DNA of 48,583 nucleotides from Bradyrhizobium sp. GTDB taxonomy: Bacteria > Pseudomonadota > Alphaproteobacteria > Rhizobiales > Beijerinckiaceae. This document shows, one piece after another, positions 35,216-45,928 of the stretch. The stretch's first letter is position 1. Each line of letters starts with the position of its first letter. The stretch spans positions 1 to 48,583 of the forward strand of contig SSMV01000180.1 in assembly GCA_004799435.1 (NCBI GenBank), in the 5' to 3' direction. The translations under genes and the position numbers were made by a program. Under the pieces are notes generated by a model, which was not told where the DNA came from, searched no databases, and worked only from the letters and a program-made list of their open reading frames with translations.

Positions 35216-35228
35216 ATTCAAATCTGCT
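35200..35228. promoter_or_regulatory. Operator-like inverted repeat over the -10 box
   Basis: AGCAGATTT (35200-35208), 11 bases, AAATCTGCT (35220-35228): a perfect 9-bp inverted repeat whose centre covers the GATAAT box. This is the geometry of a dimeric repressor site. AT-rich arms in a GC-rich genome make chance less likely. The regulator is unknown. Confidence 0.5.
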
Positions 35229-35275
35229 TCAAATCCCCTCAGTATTCTTGCGCCTTCTGTTAGGGGGAACGTCTT

Positions 35276-35298
35276 ATCGTCTTTTACGAAAAGGCGAT
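35276..35298 (+). promoter_or_regulatory. Leader stem-loop upstream of the TPR lipoprotein gene
   Basis: ATCGTCTTTT (35276-35285), ACG loop, AAAAGGCGAT (35289-35298): ten pairs with one G-U, 14 bases before the start codon. The AAGG that could serve as a ribosome contact is in the 3' arm, so the stem may limit translation. No other good Shine-Dalgarno site precedes the gene. Confidence 0.4.
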
Positions 35299-35312
35299 TA
35301 ACGAGTATTACC

Positions 35313-36089
35313 ATGTCTTGCGTTCCCCCTACTCGCAGCAGAAGCCGATTGTCCGCAATCGCCCTTGTCGCGCTTGCGGCCTCAGCCATCCCATTGTCGG
35401 GTTGCGAGCAGACGTTAGGCCTAACGGATCCGGCCGCCGCGCCCGAAGCGAGCATGCCAGCCGGCGACACGCAAGTGCGCGCCTATACCGAAAGCTGGGG
35501 CAAGCGTTACGACGCCGACCCTGGCGAGAAGACCGCGTCGATCAATTACGCCCGCGGGCTACGCGCCATGACGCGCTATAGCGAGGCGGCGGCGGTGATG
35601 CAGGCGGCGGCGGTCAAAACCCCCGAGGATTATGAAGTGCTCGGCGCCTTCGGTAAGGCGCTCGCCGATTCCGGACAATTGGCTCAGGCCAAGGACGTGC
35701 TAACGCGCGCTTATCCGGAAGATCGCCCCGACTGGACGATCATGTCGGTGCAGGGCGCGGTCGAGGATCTGATGGGCAATCATGACGGCGCGCGCCAATT
35801 CTACGCCGCCGCGCTCAAGATCGCGCCCGGCGAAGCCAATGTCCTCAATAATCTTGGCCTCTCCTATGCGTTGACCAAGGAGCTCAAACAGGCCGAGGCG
35901 ACGCTGCGCCAAGCCAACGCCAGCGCCCATGCCGACGCGCGGGTGCGCAACAATCTCGCTCTTGTTCTCTCGCTTGAGGGCAAGAAGGCGCAGGCCGAGA
36001 AGCTGAGCGGCAATGACATTCTGCTCGAAGCTTCGCAGGCCAATCCGAATTCGCTGAAAGACATTCTCGCCAAGCCCGCCGGCTCCTGA
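35313..36089 (+). CDS. TPR-repeat lipoprotein (TadD-like)
   Basis: Predicted lipoprotein of 258 residues: signal sequence RLSAIALVALAASAIPLSGC with lipobox LSGC at about residues 28-31, so it is anchored in a membrane facing the periplasm. It then has three to four tetratricopeptide repeats (YSEAAAVMQAAAVKTPEDYEVLGAFGKALADSGQLAQAKDVL; AALKIAPGEANVLNNLGLSYALTKELKQAEATLRQA). This resembles TadD, the Flp pilus assembly lipoprotein, but no other tad genes are in the window, so a general scaffold role is safer. The next gene begins 16 bases downstream and is probably co-transcribed. An inverted repeat and hairpin lie upstream. Confidence 0.8.
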   Translation: MSCVPPTRSRSRLSAIALVALAASAIPLSGCEQTLGLTDPAAAPEASMPAGDTQVRAYTESWGKRYDADPGEKTASINYARGLRAMTRYSEAAAVMQAAAVKTPEDYEVLGAFGKALADSGQLAQAKDVLTRAYPEDRPDWTIMSVQGAVEDLMGNHDGARQFYAAALKIAPGEANVLNNLGLSYALTKELKQAEATLRQANASAHADARVRNNLALVLSLEGKKAQAEKLSGNDILLEASQANPNSLKDILAKPAGS

Positions 36090-36105
36090 CCGAAAACTGC
36101 TCCCA

Positions 36106-36924
36106 ATGACCCTCCAATTCCTGCAAGTGACCGCCGCCATGACCACTCACACCCCCGCGCATTGGTCTCCTCATACGTCCTGGTCGGCGCCTGCTTCGGC
36201 GACGACATCAAGTTGGGCGGACTACTGGTACGCCGTGTCCTCGACCGGCCTGCTCATTGCCGGCGCCGTCACGGCGCTGGGCGCCTGCGCGGCGATCGTC
36301 TTCCTCATGGTGCAATGGCGGAGCGCCAACATTCGCGACGCGCAAGGCCAATGGAAAGCCTCGGTGCTGGAAATGCAGGCGGCCCAGGCGCGCAAGGATA
36401 TGGCCGAGGCGCTGGAGCGCGTCGCGACGCTCAATGTCGAAGCGGCGCGGCTGCAGCGCAAGAACCTGTCGCTTACGGCGCTCGCCCAACCTCGCCAATT
36501 GACCGGCGTGCAGGCTCATGACGTCGCCGAGGCGCTTACCCCCTATTCGGGCCGCTCCGTCACGCTGTGGTCTTATGGCTTCGATCCCGAAGGCGGCGCG
36601 CTCGCCGAGCAGATCCGCCAGTCGCTGATCGAAGCCCATGTTGTCGTCATCAACAACATCGGGCAATTGAGCGCCAGCGAGCGTCCGCGTATCGGCGTGC
36701 AGATCGCCGGCGCCGACGAAGGCCTGGTCGAATCGCTCTATAAGGGCTTCCACTCGGTCGACGGGCTCGACGCCGCGCTCGTCCATACCGCGCAGACCAA
36801 TGCGGAAGACGCGCCGCCGGCGGAAATCTTCATCGGCATGAAGCCTTTTGGCCGCCAGAGCGATGCTCCCGAACACGCCGCTTTCGACGCGCGGCCGCCG
36901 CTCGCCGCGCTAGCGGCGCGCTGA
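36106..36924 (+). CDS. Membrane-anchored coiled-coil protein of unknown function
   Basis: A 272-residue protein with a Thr/Ser/Pro/Trp-rich N-terminus of about 35 residues and one or two hydrophobic helices at about 43-70 (YAVSSTGLLIAGAVTALGACAAIVFLMVQW). A coiled coil follows at about 72-122 (QWKASVLEMQAAQARKDMAEALERVATLNVEAARLQRK), then a C-terminal globular domain of about 130 residues with GRSVTLWSYGFDPEGGALAEQIRQSL and PRIGVQIAGADEGLVESLYKGF. The globular part looks like an alternating alpha/beta fold. I do not recognise the family. ATG 36139 is an alternative start; neither has a good ribosome site. Probably transcribed with the TPR lipoprotein. Confidence 0.65.
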   Translation: MTLQFLQVTAAMTTHTPAHWSPHTSWSAPASATTSSWADYWYAVSSTGLLIAGAVTALGACAAIVFLMVQWRSANIRDAQGQWKASVLEMQAAQARKDMAEALERVATLNVEAARLQRKNLSLTALAQPRQLTGVQAHDVAEALTPYSGRSVTLWSYGFDPEGGALAEQIRQSLIEAHVVVINNIGQLSASERPRIGVQIAGADEGLVESLYKGFHSVDGLDAALVHTAQTNAEDAPPAEIFIGMKPFGRQSDAPEHAAFDARPPLAALAAR

Positions 36925-37071
36925 AGCAGCGCCGACGCGAAAAATAACGCGGTCTTCTCGCAATTTTCGCGCGAGGGTTAACGCGATCCCCCGCCGCTCA
37001 GGCTCGCGCGCGCTCTTTCCCTGACGCCGCTCTTCGCGTATGGCCCGCGATGAAATGGCTGGGCCTCGCGC

Positions 37072-38694
37072 ATGATTCGACTGGAAAATATCGGTAAGCA
37101 AAACGGCCATCATATCCTGTTCATCGAGGCCTCGGCGGCGATCCAGAAGGGCGAGAAAGTTGGTCTCGTCGGCCCCAATGGCGCCGGCAAGACGACGCTT
37201 TTTCGCATGATCACCGGCGAAGAGCCGCCCGACGAGGGTCAGGTGCTGGTCGATCGCGACGTCACGATCGGTTATTTCAGCCAGGATGTCGGCGAGATGG
37301 GCGGCCGCAGCGCGGTCGCCGAAGTGATGGATGGCGCCGGTCCGGTCAGCGCCGTTGCGAGCGAGCTTGCGGCGCTTGAGGCGGCGATGGCCGATCCGGC
37401 GCAAGTCGACGAGATGGACGCGATCATCGAGCGCTATGGCGAGACGCAGCATCGGTTCGAGGAGCTCGGCGGCTATGCGCTCGAGGGACGTGCGCGCGAA
37501 GTGCTGGCCGGCCTGAGCTTCACCGAAGAGATGATGGAAGGCGATGTCGGCAAGCTCTCGGGCGGCTGGAAGATGCGCGTCGCGCTCGCGCGTATTCTGC
37601 TAATGCGCCCCGACGCGATGCTGCTCGATGAGCCGAGCAACCACCTCGATCTCGAAAGCCTGATCTGGCTCGAAGCCTTCCTCAAGAGCTACGACGGCGC
37701 GCTGCTGATGACGTCGCATGATCGCGAATTCATGAACCGCATCGTCGGCAAGATCGTCGAGATCGACGGCGGCGCGCTGACCACCTATTCCGGCGATTAT
37801 GAATTCTACGAGCAGCAGCGCGCGCAGAACGAGAAGCAGCAGCAGGCGCAATTCGAGCGCCAGCAGGCGATGCTCGCCAAGGAGATCAAATTCATCGAGC
37901 GTTTCAAGGCGCGCGCCTCGCATGCCGCGCAAGTGCAGAGCCGGGTCAAGAAGCTCGACAAGATCGAGCGCGTCGAGCCGCCGCGTCGCCGCCAGACGGT
38001 GCTATTCGACTTCCCCTCAGCACCACGTTCGGGCGAGGATGTCGCGAGCCTGAAGGATGTGCGCAAGGGTTATGGCGCGCGCCGCATCTATGACGGGCTC
38101 GATTTTCAGGTGCGGCGCAACGAGCGCTGGGCGGTGCTCGGCGTCAATGGCGCCGGCAAGTCGACGCTGCTCAAGCTGGTCGCCGGCGCGACCGGCGCAG
38201 ATTCTGGCGACGTGGCGATCGGGGCCAGCGTGAAAATGGGTTATTTCGCCCAGCACGCGACGGATCTGCTCGACGCCGATCGTAGCGTCTTCGGCTGGCT
38301 GGAGGATTCCTTCCCGCAGGCCGGTCAGGGTTCGCTGCGCTCGCTCGCCGGCTGTTTCGGCTTTTCGGGCGACGACGTCGAAAAGAAATGCCGCGTTCTG
38401 TCAGGCGGCGAGAAGGCGCGCCTCGTCATGGCGAAGATGCTTTACGACCCGCCGAATTTTCTGGTGCTCGACGAGCCGACCAACCATCTCGATCTGATGA
38501 CCAAGGAAATGCTGATCAAGGCGCTGGCGACCTATGAAGGCGCGATGCTGTTTGTTTCGCATGACCGACGCTTCCTCGCCGCGCTCTCCAATCGCGTGCT
38601 GGAGTTGACGCCCGAGGGCGTCCATCAATATGCGGGAGGCTACACGGAATATGTCGCGCGCACCGGTCACGAGGCGCCAGGGTTGCACGCGTGA
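37072..38694 (+). CDS. ABC-F family ATPase (YbiT/Uup-like)
   Basis: Soluble tandem ABC ATPase of the ABC-F class, which acts on ribosomes rather than in transport. First cassette: Walker A GPNGAGKTT, signature KLSGGWKMRVALAR, Walker B MLLDEPSNHLD, switch TSHDREF. A charged linker (the ribosome-contacting arm) with EQQRAQNEKQQQAQFERQQAM follows at about 240-300. Second cassette: GVNGAGKST, VLSGGEKARLVMAKM, VLDEPTNHLD, SHDRRF. No transmembrane domain is present. Length 540. Start ATG 37072 has no strong upstream site. Whether it protects against antibiotics or tunes translation cannot be told. Confidence 0.93.
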   Translation: MIRLENIGKQNGHHILFIEASAAIQKGEKVGLVGPNGAGKTTLFRMITGEEPPDEGQVLVDRDVTIGYFSQDVGEMGGRSAVAEVMDGAGPVSAVASELAALEAAMADPAQVDEMDAIIERYGETQHRFEELGGYALEGRAREVLAGLSFTEEMMEGDVGKLSGGWKMRVALARILLMRPDAMLLDEPSNHLDLESLIWLEAFLKSYDGALLMTSHDREFMNRIVGKIVEIDGGALTTYSGDYEFYEQQRAQNEKQQQAQFERQQAMLAKEIKFIERFKARASHAAQVQSRVKKLDKIERVEPPRRRQTVLFDFPSAPRSGEDVASLKDVRKGYGARRIYDGLDFQVRRNERWAVLGVNGAGKSTLLKLVAGATGADSGDVAIGASVKMGYFAQHATDLLDADRSVFGWLEDSFPQAGQGSLRSLAGCFGFSGDDVEKKCRVLSGGEKARLVMAKMLYDPPNFLVLDEPTNHLDLMTKEMLIKALATYEGAMLFVSHDRRFLAALSNRVLELTPEGVHQYAGGYTEYVARTGHEAPGLHA

Positions 38695-38716
38695 AGGACC
38701 GGGGTTGGCGCCGCCA

Positions 38717-38739
38717 CCTTCTCCCGCAAGGGGAGAAGG
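38717..38739. terminator. Palindrome between convergent ABC-F gene and rpoD
   Basis: CCTTCTCCC (38717-38725), loop GCAAG, GGGAGAAGG (38731-38739): a perfect 9-bp stem between two convergent genes. It is a member of the widespread Rhizobiales CCTTCTCCC repeat and may serve as a two-way terminator, though without a T-run. Confidence 0.55.
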
Positions 38740-38755
38740 GACGGACGCAGATAGC

Positions 38756-40831
<2,076 letters not shown>

Positions 40832-40998
40832 TCCGGCCTCTCCTGCACGTTCGCGCGCGGGGCGCGCGCGGGGATGCCGCGCCTCGCCGCCGCTGGTCGC
40901 GCCAGCGCGCTTGGTCGTCCGATTCGCCGCTTCGGCCAAATTCACCGTCCCCGCCTAAACTGGCGTTAACTGCATAAATCTGCGTTTTCGTAACGCGT

Positions 40999-42915
40999 CT
41001 ATAACGGGCTCGAGCCCCGTCCAGAGCGGCTGCCGAAACCTTCGATCGCCGCTTCGGCGTCCGCCAGATCGACCAGATTCGCCTTGATGTCCAGCAGTCG
41101 AGCCAAGTTCTGCTCGGTCGGATCGGCCGCCAGGGCCTGCTCCGCCAGTTTGAGTTCCCTATTTAACGCCCCAGAACTCCGTTGCAAGGCCAGAGTCTGC
41201 CGTAAAACATGTTCGGCGTCCGAGACTTCCGCCTCGGCGCGCAGGCACCACCAATTGGCCATCGCGGCGGCAAGCGCCAGAATCCGCTCGCGCTCAGGGC
41301 CAAGCCCCGCCCCGGCTAGCGTGTCGGCCAGGCTTTCGGCCGAGGCGAAAGCCTCGACCGGCTGGCTCAGCAAGCGATCGCGGAAGGCCGACAGGGCCGG
41401 TGAGGCGAATTCGACGCCCGCCACATCCTCGATGCGCGGCTCGATCAGGCTGGGATGGCCGATCAGCACCGCCAGAATGGCGAGTTCGCGGGGCGCTTCG
41501 CGTGGACGGCTGGCGAGGCGGCGGGGCTGGGCGGCCAACGCCTGGCCGGCGATGCCGACACGCGGACCGGGGTCGACGAAGCCGGTCCGCCGGCCGCCGC
41601 GAAAGGACCGCTCGCGCCGATCCGGCCGCGTATCCGCCGGCGCGCCGAGACCAAGGAACTGACTCAGCCGCCTTTCCATGTCGAGGCCATAGTGACGGCG
41701 CAGCGTGTCATCGGCGATCTGGCCAATGAGTTCGCGCAATCGACGCTCCAGCGCCGCGCGCTTTTCCGGAGTGTCGAAGGCGCGCTCCTCCGTCTCGCGG
41801 TCAAACAGCATGTCGGCCAGCGGCCGCGCGCGCCCCAGCGCTTCGGCGATTGCCGGCGCGCCGCCCGAGCGCACGAGATCATCGGGATCCTGGCCCTCGG
41901 GCAGCAGTGCGAAACGCAGCGTCTTGCCCGGCGCGATCAGCGGCAGCGCGGTGTCGATCGCCCGATGGGCCGCCTTGCGGCCCGCCTTATCGCCGTCGAA
42001 ACAGAGGATCGGCTCCTCGGCCATCGTCCATAGCAGGGCGCATTGTTCGGGCGTCAGCGCCGTGCCGAGCGGCGCGACCGTATGGGCGAAGCCGGCCTGG
42101 GTCATCGCGATGACGTCGACATAGCCCTCGACCACCACCAATTCGCTTTTGTCATGCGCGGCTTTGCGGGCGCGATGGTGGTTGTAGAGCAGCCCGCCCT
42201 TGTGGAAGAGCTCACCCTCCGGCGAATTGAGATATTTCGCCTTGGCGCCGGCTTCCATTGCGCGGCCGCCGAAGGCGACGACCCGGCCCGAGCGATCGTG
42301 AATCGGGAACATCACCCGGTCGCGAAAGCGATCATAGGGGACGGCGATGTCCTCGCCGTGTATGAGCAAGCCGGCTTCGATCATCTGCGCCGAATCGACG
42401 CCCTTGGCCGCCAGAGCCTCGCGCAACGCGAAGCGATCGGGCGCCGAATAGCCAAGGCCGAAGAGACGCTGCGTCGCCGGATCGATGCGTCGATCGGCGA
42501 GATAGCCGCGCGCCTTGGCGCCGAGGGGCTCATGCAGCGTGGTCTCGAAGGCTTTGGCGGCGAGCGCCAGCACGTCATGCAGGCCAGCGCGCTTCTGTTC
42601 GCGCGCTTCGCCCTCGCGCGTGCGCGCCGGCATGGCGACGCCCGCCGCGCCGGCCAGCCGCTCGACCGCCTCGGGGAAGCTCAGGCCCTCGGTTTCCATC
42701 AGGAAAGTGAAAATGTCGCCGTGCTTGCCCGAGGAAAAGTCGTGATAGAAGCCCTTCTGGTCGTTCACCGTGAAGGACGGCGTCTTTTCCGAGTTGAACG
42801 GCGACAGGCCGGAGAACTCGCGGCCGGTTTTGCGTAATTTCACGCGCGCGCCCACGACCTGCGAGACCGGGATCCGGGCGCGGATTTCTTCGAGAAATTC
42901 GGCGGAGAATTTCAT
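40999..42915 (-). CDS. dnaG: DNA primase
   Basis: Makes RNA primers for DNA replication together with DnaB. The N-terminal CHC2-type domain is recognisable (GREFSGLSPFNSEKTPSFTVNDQKGFYHDFSSGKHGDIF), but all four zinc ligands of E. coli DnaG are replaced (SPFN for CPFH; HDFSSG for HCFGCG). The catalytic core is intact: NSPEGELFHKGGLLYNHHRARK, TOPRIM VVVEGYVDVIAMTQAGF and CFDGDKAGRKAAHRAID. The C-terminal helicase-interaction domain follows. Length 638. Start ATG 42915 after GGGGCGAA. rpoD follows 167 bases downstream; the EAL gene ends 82 bases upstream. Confidence 0.96.
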   Translation of the reverse strand: MKFSAEFLEEIRARIPVSQVVGARVKLRKTGREFSGLSPFNSEKTPSFTVNDQKGFYHDFSSGKHGDIFTFLMETEGLSFPEAVERLAGAAGVAMPARTREGEAREQKRAGLHDVLALAAKAFETTLHEPLGAKARGYLADRRIDPATQRLFGLGYSAPDRFALREALAAKGVDSAQMIEAGLLIHGEDIAVPYDRFRDRVMFPIHDRSGRVVAFGGRAMEAGAKAKYLNSPEGELFHKGGLLYNHHRARKAAHDKSELVVVEGYVDVIAMTQAGFAHTVAPLGTALTPEQCALLWTMAEEPILCFDGDKAGRKAAHRAIDTALPLIAPGKTLRFALLPEGQDPDDLVRSGGAPAIAEALGRARPLADMLFDRETEERAFDTPEKRAALERRLRELIGQIADDTLRRHYGLDMERRLSQFLGLGAPADTRPDRRERSFRGGRRTGFVDPGPRVGIAGQALAAQPRRLASRPREAPRELAILAVLIGHPSLIEPRIEDVAGVEFASPALSAFRDRLLSQPVEAFASAESLADTLAGAGLGPERERILALAAAMANWWCLRAEAEVSDAEHVLRQTLALQRSSGALNRELKLAEQALAADPTEQNLARLLDIKANLVDLADAEAAIEGFGSRSGRGSSPL

Positions 42916-42997
42916 TTCGCCCCGAGATCGGCCCTTCGGGCTCCTTTGGCAAGACGGGGCTGCGATTCTCCCCCGTTGTTCACAGCCTCAGGCGCAG

Positions 42998-45928
42998 CTA
43001 GAGCGGCTCGGCGCCCATCAGCCGGCGCGCCGCGGTCGCGCTCATCGGCTCGCCGAAGGCGTAGCCTTGAGCGAATTCGCAACCCATCTGCGACAATTCG
43101 ACCGCGTCCGATTCGGTCTCCGCCCCTTCGGTGATGACGTCCATGCCGAGATCATGCGCCATGACGATCACCGAGCGCAGGATCGCCGGCCGGCCGCCCG
43201 CGCCATTGGGTTTGACCAGCGAGGGATCGATCTTGAGCGTATCGAAGCGATAGCGCTGGAGATGGCTGAGCGAGGTGTAGCCGGCGCCGAAATCGTCGAG
43301 CGCCAGCCCGGCGCCAAGCTCGCGCACCCGACGCAGGAGCTGCAGCGCATATTCAGGATTCTCCATCACCAGATTCTCGGTCAGCTCCAGTTTCAGCGTG
43401 CCGCGCAGCACGTAATGGCGGTTGAGCGCGGTGCGCACGTCGCTGAGCAGATCATGGCCGAGCAACTGCTTGGCCGAGACATTGATGCTGGCGAAAATCG
43501 GCGGCGTCACTTCGAGCGCCTTCTGCCAGGCGGCGAGTTCGCGCGCCGTCGTCTCGATGGCGAAGACGCCGATCTCGACCAGCGAATCGGTGGCGTCGGC
43601 GAGCGGATAGAAATCGGCCGGGCCGAGCAACCCGAAGCGTGGATGGCGCCAGCGCGGCAACGCCTCGAAACCGGCGACCGTGCGATCTTCGAGACGCACG
43701 ATCGGCTGGAACATCACGCTGATCTGGCCGCGATCGAGCGCATGGCGCAGGTCATGGGCGAGCGACTGACGATCGGAACGGGTCGCCCGCATCTTGACGA
43801 CGAAAGTTTCGGCGCAATCGCCGCCCGCCTTTTTGGCGTTGGCCAGCGCGACTTCCGCGTCGGCGAGCAGATCGCTCGCCTGCTTATGCAGCATGGGGTC
43901 GAAGGCGACGACGCCGATCGCCACCGTCAGCGCAATCTCGCGATCGCCGAAACTGATCGGCGCCTTCATCGACACCCGCAACGCTTCGACAAAGCGCGGC
44001 AGATCGGCGGCGATATCGTCGAACAAAAGGATGATGCCGAACTGGTCGCCGCCGACGCGCGCCAGCGTGTCGCCGGGCCTGAGTTCGCGCCCGAGCCGGC
44101 GCGCGACCGCGAGCAGCGCCGAATCGCCGAAGGCCATGCCGAGCGCGTCATTGATCTCCTTGAACCGGTCGACGTCGACGACGATCGCCGCCGGCGTCGC
44201 CGCATCTGGCCGCTGCCCGATCTGAACGATCGCCGCGCCGAGACGATCGAGAAAGAGTTCGCGATTGGGCAGGCCGGTGAGATTGTCGTGGATCGCGTCG
44301 TGCAGAATGCGCTCCTCGGCGGCCTTGATCTCGGTGACGTCGGAGAGCGCGCCGATCACCCGCACCACCTCGCCCTCGGCGTTGACGACCGGGCGGGCCT
44401 TGAGCGTGAAGCTGTGATAGCGGCTGTCGGCGCCGCGCAGCCGGATGTCGTGGCTGATCCGCCCCGAGCGCTGCGCCAGCACGCCGTCGAGCGCCGCCGA
44501 ATAGCGGTCGCGATCGAGCGGATGGAGAATATCGAGCCATGAGGCCGCCGGTCCTTCCAGCGAGCCGCGCTTGAGGCCGAGCTGCGACTCCACTTCGGCG
44601 CTGACATAGATGCGGTCGGCGAGCACGCTCCAGTCGAAGATCGCATCGCCGCAGCCCGTCATCGCCAGCGCCCGCCGCTCGGCGTCAGCGCCGCCCTGGC
44701 CGGTCGCCCCGACGGCGGAAAAGGCGCTCTGCATGATGGTAAAGCCGATCAGCATGACGATCAGCACCAACCCGCCGATCAGGCCCGGCGCGACAATGTC
44801 GTTGGTCAGCGCGCCAAGCGTCGCCGCGCCCGCGGCGACCACCCAGACGACCAGCAGGAACCAGGTTGGGATCAGCATGACGGCGCGGTCGGAGCCGCGC
44901 GCCGCCATCGACAGGATCAGCAGGAAGCCGATCGCCGCCACGGTGGCGATCGAGATGCGGGCGACGCCGGAGGCGACCGGCGCATTATAGATCGACAGCG
45001 CCACCACCGCCGCCATCAGCAGGAGCCAGATCAGCCCGACATGCATGAAGCGCACATGCCAGCGGCGCAGATTGAGATAGGCGAAGAGGAAAATGATCAG
45101 CGTCGCGCCGATCGCCGCCTCGATGCCGGCGCGCCAGACGCGCTCGGCCTCGTCGGCGAAGCCAAAGATTTTGCGCCAGAAGCCGAAATCGACGCAGACA
45201 TAGGCGAAGACCGCCCAGGCGAGCGCCGCCGCGGCGGGAAAGACCAGCGCGCCGCGCACGACGAAGACGATGGTGAGAAACAGCGCCAGCAGACCGGCGA
45301 TGCCGATGAGGATGCCCTGATAGAGCGTCAGGCTGGCGCCCTTGTCCTTGAAGGCGTCAGGCTCCCACAGATAGAGCTGCGGCAGCGAGGGCGTGCGCAG
45401 CTCCGCGACATAGGTGACGGTCGCGCCGGGATCGAGCGTGATGCGGAAAACGTCGGCGTCGAGCCGGTCGTCGCGATCGGGCGGATTGCCCTGGCTGGCG
45501 GTGATCGCGGTGATGCGCGAGGAGCCGAGGTCGGGCCAGACGACGCCCGAACCGACAAGACGGAAATGCGGCGCGACGATCAGCCGCGTCAATTGCTCGT
45601 CGGAATCATTGGTGAGCGCGAAAACGATCCAGGCCGGCTGAGCGCCGGCTTCGAGCGCGCTGACTTCGATGCGGCGCACGATACCGTCGGCGCCGGGCGC
45701 GGTCGAAACCTGAATCTTGTCGCCCTGCGAACCATAATGCTCGACCGCATTGGTGAGGTCGATCGCGTCGGCGTCAGGCGACACCCGGATAGACTGCACC
45801 GCCAGCGCCGCCTCGCCGCCGAGCAAAGTCCACACAAGCGCCGCGACAAGCGCGAAAGCGCGCGCTCGCGCCGGGCGGCGCGAAACGAATAAAGGCGGGA
45901 AGCCGGAGCGCGTCACGACGTCAATCAA
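42998..45928 (-). CDS. Membrane GGDEF-EAL protein with PAS domain (probable c-di-GMP phosphodiesterase)
   Basis: A 976-residue signalling protein. It has a signal sequence or first helix at 24-42, a periplasmic domain to about 195 (RVSPDADAIDLTNAVEHYGSQGDK), then about seven transmembrane helices (200-405), a PAS domain (430-545, DAIFDWSVLADRIYVSAEVESQLGLKRG), GGDEF (about 550-715) and EAL (about 735-970). The GGDEF site reads GGDQF (catalytic Glu to Gln). The EAL residues are present: FEALPRWRHP, INVSAKQL, LELTENLV, LDDFGAGYTSL, TEGAETE and QGYAFGEP. Likely a phosphodiesterase with a sensory or GTP-binding GGDEF. It overlaps the GNAT gene by eight bases, tying it to the thrC cluster. Confidence 0.9.
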   Translation of the reverse strand: MIDVVTRSGFPPLFVSRRPARARAFALVAALVWTLLGGEAALAVQSIRVSPDADAIDLTNAVEHYGSQGDKIQVSTAPGADGIVRRIEVSALEAGAQPAWIVFALTNDSDEQLTRLIVAPHFRLVGSGVVWPDLGSSRITAITASQGNPPDRDDRLDADVFRITLDPGATVTYVAELRTPSLPQLYLWEPDAFKDKGASLTLYQGILIGIAGLLALFLTIVFVVRGALVFPAAAALAWAVFAYVCVDFGFWRKIFGFADEAERVWRAGIEAAIGATLIIFLFAYLNLRRWHVRFMHVGLIWLLLMAAVVALSIYNAPVASGVARISIATVAAIGFLLILSMAARGSDRAVMLIPTWFLLVVWVVAAGAATLGALTNDIVAPGLIGGLVLIVMLIGFTIMQSAFSAVGATGQGGADAERRALAMTGCGDAIFDWSVLADRIYVSAEVESQLGLKRGSLEGPAASWLDILHPLDRDRYSAALDGVLAQRSGRISHDIRLRGADSRYHSFTLKARPVVNAEGEVVRVIGALSDVTEIKAAEERILHDAIHDNLTGLPNRELFLDRLGAAIVQIGQRPDAATPAAIVVDVDRFKEINDALGMAFGDSALLAVARRLGRELRPGDTLARVGGDQFGIILLFDDIAADLPRFVEALRVSMKAPISFGDREIALTVAIGVVAFDPMLHKQASDLLADAEVALANAKKAGGDCAETFVVKMRATRSDRQSLAHDLRHALDRGQISVMFQPIVRLEDRTVAGFEALPRWRHPRFGLLGPADFYPLADATDSLVEIGVFAIETTARELAAWQKALEVTPPIFASINVSAKQLLGHDLLSDVRTALNRHYVLRGTLKLELTENLVMENPEYALQLLRRVRELGAGLALDDFGAGYTSLSHLQRYRFDTLKIDPSLVKPNGAGGRPAILRSVIVMAHDLGMDVITEGAETESDAVELSQMGCEFAQGYAFGEPMSATAARRLMGAEPL

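Noticed and set aside
42770-44542. A 590-codon plus-strand frame opposite the dnaG start and the EAL gene
   Set aside because: It spans two real minus-strand genes and shows only antisense composition.
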